This document shows positions 1 to 7,687 of a DNA stretch of 64,000 nucleotides, in pieces (the stretch's first letter is position 1; each line of letters opens with the position of its first letter). The translations under genes were made by a program, and so were the position numbers. Source of the stretch: Mycobacteriales bacterium (lineage in GTDB: Bacteria > Actinomycetota > Actinomycetes > JAFAQI01 > DASSKL01). A model generated the notes under the pieces. That model did not search any database, was not told where the DNA came from, and worked only from the letters and a program-made list of their open reading frames with translations. The stretch covers positions 31,453 to 95,452 of the forward strand of contig DASSKL010000071.1 of the NCBI GenBank assembly GCA_035690485.1, read 5' to 3'.

Positions 1-998
1 ACGGAGCCGACCATGCCAGCCATCGACAGCACCGGCGAGTCGCCGTAGCGGGCCCGGATCGACGTGCGCAGGAAGTGCCACCAGTCGCCCGACACGTAGT
101 GCTTGGTGCTGCTGGAGAACCCGAGGTCCTCGGCGTGGATGCCGTAGTTGACCAGCGTGGCGAACACGTTGTCGCCGTGGGCGGAGACCACCTGCATGGC
201 ACCGACGCTCTCGTCGGCGGTGAACGGATAGGACGACCAGCACGGCATCAGGTCGTCGGCGAGCACGCGGCCGTAGCGCACCCGGGCCGGTTGCACGTCT
301 GCCGCGGCCTTCTCGATGGCAGACGAGATGCGACCGACGAGGAACTCCACGTAGAACGGGTCGACGCCGCTCGTCGTCTGGGTCGGTCCGGTGATGCCGA
401 TGGTGTCCGGTGCCGACTCGTCGTGGGTCGAGGACGGGAAGACGGCGTCGAGGCGCACGCCGTCGGCCGCCACCTTCGCCCGCACCTCGTCCCAGATCTC
501 CTTGAAGACGCCCTCGTTGTCGGCGGTGACGATCGCGATTCGCTTGCTGCCGTTGGCGACGACGAGCGCGTCGGCCTCGAGCGGGTCGAGCGTCTTGCTG
601 GCCAGGCGATCGCAGCAGTCGCCGCCGCCGAGGTAGATGCCGTCCCAGCGGCCGTCCGGCGGGCGCAGGCCACCCAGCGCGGTCGGCGTCGGGCAGTCGA
701 GGAACGGCTCGCCGGCCACGCCGTTCGCCGGGTCGGGAGCGTCGTAGTGGCCGTTGCCGTTGAGGTCCTTGTAGGGCTCCTCCAGAGCGAACTGGCGTGG
801 GCCGTCGTAGATCCCGGGAGTCCCGACCGGCCGGCAGTCGGCCGGGTCGGGCGCCGTACCCGCGGCGGGTGGCGTGATGTCGACGGATGCGGCGCCGGCG
901 ACCAGCCCGGCCTGCACCTGGCCGGCGTCTGCCGCGACGACGGTCAGGGGTGTCGCGGTCAGCACGAGCACCGCCGATGCGACGAGCACGCGTCGCAC
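1..998 (-). CDS. Secreted neutral/alkaline ceramidase-like protein, 3' end outside window
   Basis: The first ~332 residues are present; the gene runs off the left edge. A GTG at 998 lies one base past the stop of the upstream gene (1000), so translation is probably coupled. The start gives two Arg, then a hydrophobic stretch ending near VVAADAG, a plausible Sec signal peptide. The mature N-terminus carries AASVDITPP, the opening motif common in neutral ceramidase-like proteins, and SSTHDESAPD sits where ceramidases have a His-rich metal-binding segment. The product is probably an exported hydrolase acting on an amide or ester lipid, but the metal site and C-terminal half cannot be checked. 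It could instead be one of the uncharacterised paralogues of that superfamily. Confidence 0.65.
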   Translation of the reverse strand, partial: MRRVLVASAVLVLTATPLTVVAADAGQVQAGLVAGAASVDITPPAAGTAPDPADCRPVGTPGIYDGPRQFALEEPYKDLNGNGHYDAPDPANGVAGEPFLDCPTPTALGGLRPPDGRWDGIYLGGGDCCDRLASKTLDPLEADALVVANGSKRIAIVTADNEGVFKEIWDEVRAKVAADGVRLDAVFPSSTHDESAPDTIGITGPTQTTSGVDPFYVEFLVGRISSAIEKAAADVQPARVRYGRVLADDLMPCWSSYPFTADESVGAMQVVSAHGDNVFATLVNYGIHAEDLGFSSSTKHYVSGDWWHFLRTSIRARYGDSPVLSMAGMVGS

Positions 999-999
999 G

Positions 1000-3900
1000 T
1001 CAGGCCTCCCGGCGTCGGCGGTGGCGGCGCCGCAGCAGCGCTGCCGCGAGAGCGAGCAGCGCGACGTCGACGGGCGCGAGGAGGGCCGCCAGGTTGCGTT
1101 TCGCACCCGAGCCCGTGGTCGCGGCAGCGGCAACGGTCCCGGCCGGCAGCGGTGTGGCGCCGGCGCCGGACGCCGGCGGCGACGCGGCCCGCACGGCGAA
1201 CTGCACGGGGACGCCGCTGTGCACGTCGATCGGGAACGACAGGTTGCCCGCGGCATCCCGCTCGCTCACGGTCACCGTGCTGCCGCCGTCGGCGAGAGTG
1301 CCGAGGTCGATGTCCTGCGCCGTGCCCGCCGCTGCCGGCTTGGTCGGCAGCACGTGCGGGGTGCCGTCGACGGTCACGACGTACGCCGTGCCGGCCTGGC
1401 CCGCGCAGTAGCCGTTGTCGCCGCTCGCCGTCAGGTGCAGGACGTCGCCGCTCAGCGACACGTGCCGCAGTGCGCCGGGAGGTGTCGCGTCGGTGTCGTA
1501 GTCGCCGCTGTTGCGCAGGTCGTGCTGGAACTTCGGCCACTCGAGGTCGCCGCAGACCGAGCCCGTGGTGTGCCAGACGAAGAGGTTGCCCTCCCGGGTC
1601 GGGATCGCGACCTCGAGCCCGCCGTCGCCGAGCAGGTCACCGACGGCCGGTGTCTGGGTGACCCAGCCGCCCGTGAACTTCGGCCAGCCGGTCGGTGACG
1701 TGCCGCCGAGCTGGTAGGCGCGCAGGTCGTAGACGGCCGATCCCTGCAGCACCGACGCCCGGCCGCTGCCATCGATGTCGGCGATCGCCGGGGTGTCGAA
1801 GAACATCAGGTCGTTCATGCGCGCCGGGAAGCCGGGCTCGAAGGTGCCGGTCGTGGCGTCCCAGGCGTCGAGGTGGTCCTCGGCGCCGAGCTGCTGGTCG
1901 GGCAGCACGATGTCGAGCAGCCGCTTGAGGCCGGTCGCACCCATCGCGAACGACATCGGCGAGCTGGGCCCGGCCAGCCGGCCGAGCACCCCGCCGCCGA
2001 GCGACGCGATCGAGGGCCCGTCGGTCGCCCCGCTCTTGAACTCCGCCTGCTCCTCGGCCATGGTCAGGTAGTGGCCCTGGGGGTCGGTGCCGTAGGCGCT
2101 GGTGCCGTCGGGGTTCAGCAGGTAGGGCGGGCTGGCGATGGACGCGGTCGCGATCTGAGGCGTCGTCGAGTTGGGTAGCACGTGACCGACGACCGGTGAG
2201 CCGTTGGAGCCCGAGCCGACGTCGGGCAGCACCTCGGTTTCGACCATGCCGATCTTCACCGGCCACCCGGGCAGGTAGGCGTTGTCGCCGAGGCCGGCGA
2301 CCGTCGGCTTGCCCGGGTGCGCCGTGCCGTCGGCCCAGAGCGCGTAGGTGCGGGTGTTGCCCCCGGCGATCGCACCGCTCTGCCCGATGAGGTCCGCGAG
2401 CGGGGTGCGCATGCCGTAGTTCGGCGTCTCGGCGTACTCCTCGTCGACGTTGACGAGCACCTCGGGGCGGCCGTCGCCGTTGATGTCGGCGACCGTCGGC
2501 GTCGTGATGATCTGCCGGCCGTACTTCGGCGCCGCGTCGGGCTTGAAGTCGATCCGGTTGCTGACCGGGTCGACCGAGGCGACCTTGACCGGGTCGCGCA
2601 GCAGCACCGGCCAGCCGGCCACCGGGGTCCCGTCGTCGTGCCACGCGTAGACGTGCCCGTCCATCGCGCCGGCGACGATCTCCAGCCCCGGGTGGTGCGG
2701 GTCGAGGTCGCCGATCGAGGGCATCGACGCGAACGCCTTGTCGACCGTGTTGACGTGGTCGCGCGCGTGGTGCGCCACGTAGTGGTCGCAGATGGGGCCG
2801 ATGCCGGTCTCGCAACCCGGATCGTGGGAGTACGCCGGATCTGTGTGCACCGGGAAGCCGGGCAGTTCGTGACCGGTGTGGTCGAAGACGTGGAGGGTGC
2901 CCTCGACGTCGGTGACCGCCACCTCCGGGTAGCCGTCGTCGTTCAGGTCGGTCACGACCGGGCTGCCGAGCAGCAGCGGAGCGTGGACGTCGGCCGACAC
3001 CGCTCCGGACGTGAAGGCGTTGTGCCCCTTGGTCGGCAACCAGTCGAGCGGGTCGGTCTGCGCCGGCCAGCCGGTGGCCTCCGTGCCGTCGGCCTTCAGG
3101 GCGTGGATGTAGCCGTTGCCGTCGCCGAACACCATCTCGGCCTTGCCGTCGCCGTCGACGTCGGCGAAGGCGACCGCGGTCATGTCGGCGTCGAGGTAGC
3201 GCGGGAAGCCGGGCAGCAGGTCGGGGTCGGCGTGCGCGAAGTACTCGCGCTGCTCGATCGCGTCGAGCCCGGACGACGGGTGCACGACGACCCGCACCCG
3301 GAACGCATCCTTCTCGGGCAGGTCCGGCGACGTCGGGTCGTCGAGAGGCGTGTAGGCCGGCGGTGCCGCGTCGACGAGCGCGCGGACCTTGGCCAGGTCG
3401 AGGGTGGCCAGCGTGCCCGTCCTCGGCGAGGACCCGTGCCCGGCGGCGACCGTCGTCCACGTCTCGGACATCGGGAACGGCGGCGGCTGCACGCCCGGCG
3501 CGACCTGGACGCTGTAGTCGTAGGACGCCGCGCGCGGGGCGGCCACCGTGCCCACGACGTCGACGGTGCCGGTGGTGCCGAGGGGTGACCACCAGCGAGG
3601 CGACGTGATGTCGGCCTCCGCCGGCACCGTGCCCGCGGCGACGAGGTGCACGAGCTTGTCGGCGGAGATGCGGCCCCAGCCGGTCATCTGGTCCCAGCCC
3701 TTGGTCGTCACGTAGCGCACGGTGCCGGGCAGGGTCGTGGCGCGGTTGTCCGGCGGGCCGAACGGCGGCGCGGGGTCGGAGAAGTCGATGTCGTCGGCGG
3801 CCAGCCGGAACAGCTGCTTGGCCTCTTCGGCCGACAGTGGGCGACCGCTCGCGTCGGGCTTGATCAGCCCGTGCTGCACGGCGTTCTGCGCCGCGGAGTA

Positions 3901-5145
3901 GAGCAGCCCGGCCATGCCGGACGCCTGGCCGGTCGCATCGGAGGAGCACGAGTTGGACTCCACCGACACCCATGTGTAGCCGCCGTAGTTGGTGCAGCCG
4001 TTGAACGCCAGGTAGGACTTGGGCGACTCCAGCGCGACCCCGCTCTGGTCGGCGTAGTGGGTCACCGAGTTGACGACCATCGTGTGGTTCAGGGCGGCCG
4101 GATAGTTGTGGTGGCCGGCCTCCTCGTCGGCCTCGCTGGCCACGACGAGCACGCCGTGCCGGTAGGCGTAGTCGACCGCCGTCTGCCCGAACGCCGTGTG
4201 GTTGATCGTGCCCAGCGCCTCCTGCACCACGTCGGCCCCGTTGTCGGTTGCGTAGACGACTGCGGCGGCGAACTTGTTGATGTCGGCGATGAACGAGTCG
4301 CCCACCCGCAGCGGCAGCACGCGACAGCTCGGGCACTCGCTGATCGAGGTGGCCGTCGCGGCGGCGCTCGAGTCCTGCGCCTCGCCGGTGCCGTGCCCGT
4401 AGGTCACGTCGTCGGCCGGGTCGTTGTCGTGCTGGTAGAAGTCCCAGCCGGCGATGTCGTTCTTGTAGCCGTTGTGGTCGTGGTCCTTGCCGTCGGAGAA
4501 CGTGCGGATCAGGTCCTCGGGCGTGAGGTAGCCGCGGGTCTTCGACTCGGGCACGGCAGCGGCGATCCGGGGGTCGCCGTCGTAGTCGCTGACGCTGAAC
4601 ACGTGGTCGCCGTTGGTGTCGTAGACGCCGTGGCGGGCGCCGTACGTGTTGTCGCACGCGGCCGGGTCGTTGCCCTTGCAGGGGGGTGGCAGCTCGCCCC
4701 GGTTGAGCTCGACCTTGTCGACCAGGTTCGGGGTGTCCCACTCGATGCCGGAGTCGAGCACCGCGATCACGGTGTCGGGCCGGCCGGTCGTCACCTGCCA
4801 CGCGCGGTTGGTGCCGGCCCCCTTGACGCCGTAGAGCTCCTGCGGATTGTTCTCGACGAGCGGGTCGTAGTCGCTGTCGCCCGGCTGCGGCGCGTAGTCG
4901 GTGAGCTTCTGCGAGTCCTTGCACTTGAAGCCCGGCGGCAGGTCGCTGCCGGCCGGGTGCTGCGTCGCCGGGTCGAGCGTCCCGGCGCAGCTGCCGTCGC
5001 GGATGTGCAGGGTGCTGTAGTCGCTGCTCGCCAGCGCCGGGTAGGTCGTGGCCGGCCCGGCCTCGGCCGTGGCCGGCGAGGCGAGCACGACGAGGGCGAC
5101 TGCGGTGACGGCGGGCAGGGCGCGACGGCCCGGCAGCATGCGCAT
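1000..5145 (-). CDS. Very large secreted subtilisin-like (S8) protein with FG-GAP/VCBS repeats and C-terminal anchor
   Basis: The product is 1381 residues. Signal peptide at 1-29 (MRMLPGRR then a hydrophobic core, ending ATAEA). Subtilase core at about 120-430: Asp131 in AVLDSGIEW, His251 in YGHGTGEA, Ser409 in TGQASGMAG. The Ser motif departs from the usual GTSMA, and the stretch that normally holds the oxyanion-hole Asn (AAGN type) reads VVASEADEE, so activity is doubtful. From about residue 570 come several FG-GAP/VCBS propeller repeats (DVDGDGKAEMVFGD, DLNDDGYPEVAV, DINGDGRPEVLV, DIDGSGRASVLQ). The C-terminus is a hydrophobic segment followed by RRRHRRRREA, a stop-transfer anchor. ATG 5145 was chosen because it begins the signal peptide; a GTG seven codons upstream is possible. 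It lies 41 nt after the beta-helix gene and is followed directly by the ceramidase-like gene. Confidence 0.85.
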   Translation of the reverse strand: MRMLPGRRALPAVTAVALVVLASPATAEAGPATTYPALASSDYSTLHIRDGSCAGTLDPATQHPAGSDLPPGFKCKDSQKLTDYAPQPGDSDYDPLVENNPQELYGVKGAGTNRAWQVTTGRPDTVIAVLDSGIEWDTPNLVDKVELNRGELPPPCKGNDPAACDNTYGARHGVYDTNGDHVFSVSDYDGDPRIAAAVPESKTRGYLTPEDLIRTFSDGKDHDHNGYKNDIAGWDFYQHDNDPADDVTYGHGTGEAQDSSAAATATSISECPSCRVLPLRVGDSFIADINKFAAAVVYATDNGADVVQEALGTINHTAFGQTAVDYAYRHGVLVVASEADEEAGHHNYPAALNHTMVVNSVTHYADQSGVALESPKSYLAFNGCTNYGGYTWVSVESNSCSSDATGQASGMAGLLYSAAQNAVQHGLIKPDASGRPLSAEEAKQLFRLAADDIDFSDPAPPFGPPDNRATTLPGTVRYVTTKGWDQMTGWGRISADKLVHLVAAGTVPAEADITSPRWWSPLGTTGTVDVVGTVAAPRAASYDYSVQVAPGVQPPPFPMSETWTTVAAGHGSSPRTGTLATLDLAKVRALVDAAPPAYTPLDDPTSPDLPEKDAFRVRVVVHPSSGLDAIEQREYFAHADPDLLPGFPRYLDADMTAVAFADVDGDGKAEMVFGDGNGYIHALKADGTEATGWPAQTDPLDWLPTKGHNAFTSGAVSADVHAPLLLGSPVVTDLNDDGYPEVAVTDVEGTLHVFDHTGHELPGFPVHTDPAYSHDPGCETGIGPICDHYVAHHARDHVNTVDKAFASMPSIGDLDPHHPGLEIVAGAMDGHVYAWHDDGTPVAGWPVLLRDPVKVASVDPVSNRIDFKPDAAPKYGRQIITTPTVADINGDGRPEVLVNVDEEYAETPNYGMRTPLADLIGQSGAIAGGNTRTYALWADGTAHPGKPTVAGLGDNAYLPGWPVKIGMVETEVLPDVGSGSNGSPVVGHVLPNSTTPQIATASIASPPYLLNPDGTSAYGTDPQGHYLTMAEEQAEFKSGATDGPSIASLGGGVLGRLAGPSSPMSFAMGATGLKRLLDIVLPDQQLGAEDHLDAWDATTGTFEPGFPARMNDLMFFDTPAIADIDGSGRASVLQGSAVYDLRAYQLGGTSPTGWPKFTGGWVTQTPAVGDLLGDGGLEVAIPTREGNLFVWHTTGSVCGDLEWPKFQHDLRNSGDYDTDATPPGALRHVSLSGDVLHLTASGDNGYCAGQAGTAYVVTVDGTPHVLPTKPAAAGTAQDIDLGTLADGGSTVTVSERDAAGNLSFPIDVHSGVPVQFAVRAASPPASGAGATPLPAGTVAAAATTGSGAKRNLAALLAPVDVALLALAAALLRRRHRRRREA

Positions 5146-5186
5146 GCGCGGCTCATTCGACGCCACCGGCGCGCGTCCCTGCCGGC

Positions 5187-7523
5187 TCACGGGGGCAGCA
5201 GGACGTACTGGTCCCGGGAGCTCGTGGCGCTGGTGCCGGCCGGCGTGCGCACGACGACGTCGACCTGCCCGGGCACGAGGCCGGCCGGCGGGGTCGCGAC
5301 GAGGTAGTTGGCCGACAGCACCCGCACGCCGTGCGCGCGGTGCGCGGCATCGGTGCCACCGAGGAAGACCTGCGTTTCCGGGCCGAAGCCGGAGCCGCTG
5401 ACCAGCACCGGTTGCGAGGAGGCGCCGGCCGCGTAGTCGGGCCCGCCCGGGCCGACGCCGGTGACCTCGGGCCGCTGGGAGGTGACGAGGTCGCGGTAGG
5501 CCGGCTCCAGCCCGGCGTTCTTCAGCAGGGACTCCGGCAGGTCGCTCGGTCCCGGGTGGTCGGGCAGCACGTGCGGGTCGACGATGCGGATGTCGACGGG
5601 CGGGGGCGGGCAGATGTACGCCGGTGCCGGCTGCGCCCAGTAGTTGTGCTGCATGAGGATGTGGCCGACCGTGTTGCAGCCGCCGTGGGCGAACGCGTGC
5701 GCCTGGTACTCCGCGTTGGTGTCGTAGGTGACGTAGTCGCTGCCCTCGTCGTTGTAGTAGGTGAACTCCGCCCAGGTGGCCAGCAGCGCCACGTTGCCCC
5801 GGATCATCAGGCCCCGGGCCATCTGGGCGTCGGAGGTGCTCGTGGTCAGGAACGGGTCCGTTGCCGGGCCGGCCGGGTCGACCGGCCCCTGCGTGCCGTT
5901 GGTGTAGATCGCGCCACCGTCGGGCGTGGTCGTGAGGTAGTCGTAGATGAGGTTGTCGGCGATGAGGTTGTGACCGACGATCGACGGGTTGTCGGGGTTG
6001 AGGGTGTCGGTGTGCCAGCCGCCCCAGCCGAAGCTGATCGCCGTGTAGGGCGTGCGGGCGATCTGGTTGTGCGCGATGACCGTGTCGCGCGTGTAGCCGA
6101 CCCAGATGCCGATCGCGCCGTGGTACTCCTGCGCGACGTCGTGGATCCAGTTGTCCTCGATGACGTCGCGCTCGTTGATCTCGCGGGCGTCGGCGTGCAC
6201 CCACGACGGCAGCGGGTCGTCGGTGCTGCCGAGCTGGATGCCCGACCCGGAGGTGTCCCAGATCTCGTTGCCGCGGATCACGTCGTCCTTCGCGCCGTAC
6301 GAGAAGTCGACCGCCGCGGCACCGACGTGCGCGAAGCGGTTGCGCTCGAGCAGTACGCCGCGGGCAGCGGTGAACTCCACCGTCGCGGGCGGCTTGGTCC
6401 AGGCGGCGAAGGGGCAGGTCCCGCGCGGGGTCGTGTACTGGCAGGTGCCCTGCGGCGGCCGTCCCGACGACGGGTCCGAGCCGGACGCGTTGACGCCGGT
6501 GAGCGTCATGTTGGCCTGCATCTCGGCGAAGCCGTCGTCACCGCTCGGTTGCCGCCACGTCGTGTAACCGAACGTCAGGCCACGGATCGTCAGGTGCTCG
6601 ATCGGCCGGTCGAGCGACCCGTGCGCGTCGATGAGGGTCTGCAGGACGGGCAGCTCGACGTCCTGGCGGTTGGGGTCGACGCCTGCGGGCGGGTGGTAGT
6701 AGAGCCGGCCCGCCGGCTGGTCGAGGTACCACTGGCCGGTGGTCAACGGCTGCCAGACGTTCTCGATCGCACTCGGCGGGTTGGCCGCCGACAGCCCCTC
6801 GAAGCCGCCCATCGCGTTGTCGTCGGGATCGGTGCCCGCGACGAGCGTGTCGGGGATGTGCAGGTTGGACCAGCACGGCTGGCGCACCCGGACGGCCGCC
6901 CCGCCCGGCACCGCCGCGACCGAGGCGACGTCGCAGCGTGGCTCGGTCCAGAAGCCGTTGCCCATGCTGAAGACCAGCTCGACGTCTGAGGGGTTGCGCC
7001 ACGCGAGGACGCCGGTGTCGGCGGTCAGGTAGCCGTCGGAGGTCTGGACCCACGCGCTGGGACCAGAGGACGTCCTGGCCAGCCGTTGCCCGTCGGCGTA
7101 CAGCTCGCGGCTGACGAGGTTCTTCGGCACCGGCGCCGACCAGGTGCCGGTGGACGCGTCGGGGACCCAGCCGGTGACCTGCCGGCCGCCGGACAGCAGG
7201 GGGGCGGCGCCAGGAGCGTTCTCGTAGACGACCTCGTGTCCGTCGCGTCCGCCGTCGCGGGCGTCCATGGCCAGCGGTGCGGTCAGCCGGTAGGTGCCGC
7301 CGGTCAGCTCCACGGTGACGTCGCGCGTGCCGTCGAGCGTGCGCGCGAGCCGCTGCGCCTGCAGCAGCGAGCAGGGAACCTGGGCGCTGCACGCAGCGCC
7401 GGCCCCGGTCGGCGCGACCGTCAGCACCGCGGGCACACCGCTGTCGGCCCAGCTCGCAGCGCCCGCCGTTCCGGTGACGGCCAGCGCGGCCCCGACCAGC
7501 CATACCCAACCGTGCCGACGCAT
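5187..7523 (-). CDS. Secreted right-handed parallel beta-helix protein with C-terminal IPT/TIG-like domain
   Basis: The product is 778 residues. The N-terminus MRRHGWVWLVGAALAV is a signal peptide ending near AASWA. Residues ~35-130 resemble the N-terminal segment of pectate-lyase-like repeat proteins (VLTVAPTG..., then LTGGTYRL). The middle has many short N/I/G-rich coils typical of a parallel beta helix (LLERNRFAHVGAAAVD, VIRGNEIWDTSGSGI, VIEDNWIHDVAQ, TVIAHNQIART, GHNLIADNLIYD). The last ~90 residues contain PVLVSGSGFGPETQVFLGG, an immunoglobulin-like IPT/TIG signature. The fold suggests binding or cleaving a polysaccharide, but no catalytic residues can be assigned. ATG 7523 was preferred over an earlier in-frame start because it opens the signal peptide. 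First gene of a probable three-gene unit of exported proteins. Confidence 0.85.
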   Translation of the reverse strand: MRRHGWVWLVGAALAVTGTAGAASWADSGVPAVLTVAPTGAGAACSAQVPCSLLQAQRLARTLDGTRDVTVELTGGTYRLTAPLAMDARDGGRDGHEVVYENAPGAAPLLSGGRQVTGWVPDASTGTWSAPVPKNLVSRELYADGQRLARTSSGPSAWVQTSDGYLTADTGVLAWRNPSDVELVFSMGNGFWTEPRCDVASVAAVPGGAAVRVRQPCWSNLHIPDTLVAGTDPDDNAMGGFEGLSAANPPSAIENVWQPLTTGQWYLDQPAGRLYYHPPAGVDPNRQDVELPVLQTLIDAHGSLDRPIEHLTIRGLTFGYTTWRQPSGDDGFAEMQANMTLTGVNASGSDPSSGRPPQGTCQYTTPRGTCPFAAWTKPPATVEFTAARGVLLERNRFAHVGAAAVDFSYGAKDDVIRGNEIWDTSGSGIQLGSTDDPLPSWVHADAREINERDVIEDNWIHDVAQEYHGAIGIWVGYTRDTVIAHNQIARTPYTAISFGWGGWHTDTLNPDNPSIVGHNLIADNLIYDYLTTTPDGGAIYTNGTQGPVDPAGPATDPFLTTSTSDAQMARGLMIRGNVALLATWAEFTYYNDEGSDYVTYDTNAEYQAHAFAHGGCNTVGHILMQHNYWAQPAPAYICPPPPVDIRIVDPHVLPDHPGPSDLPESLLKNAGLEPAYRDLVTSQRPEVTGVGPGGPDYAAGASSQPVLVSGSGFGPETQVFLGGTDAAHRAHGVRVLSANYLVATPPAGLVPGQVDVVVRTPAGTSATSSRDQYVLLPP

Positions 7524-7531
7524 GTCCGGAA

Positions 7532-7568
7532 CCCCTAACCTGACGCGGGCTTCAGGTGAAGGTAGGGG
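7532..7568. promoter_or_regulatory. Nested inverted repeat in the divergent promoter region
   Basis: Outer arms CCCCTA (7532-7537) and TAGGGG (7563-7568) enclose inner arms ACCTGA (7538-7543) and TCAGGT (7552-7557), with an 8-nt centre and a 5-nt asymmetry on the right. It lies 9 nt upstream of the beta-helix gene (starting at 7523, leftward) and 120 nt before the monooxygenase gene. It could be a regulator site or an RNA hairpin in a leader. No cognate regulator is adjacent. Confidence 0.4.
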
Positions 7569-7687
7569 AACCGTCACCATCGCGCCAGGGAGGTCATTTC
7601 GGCCGATGGCCGGCGACCGGCCCGCCGATCCGGCGTATGGTCCAATCAGTATCTGAGACCTACGTCACATACCTCGTGGAGGGCCGT

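Noticed and set aside
2317..3588. A 423-codon plus-strand frame inside the giant subtilase gene
   Set aside because: It lies opposite coherent FG-GAP repeats on the minus strand and has the Val/Arg/Gly-rich composition of an antisense artefact.
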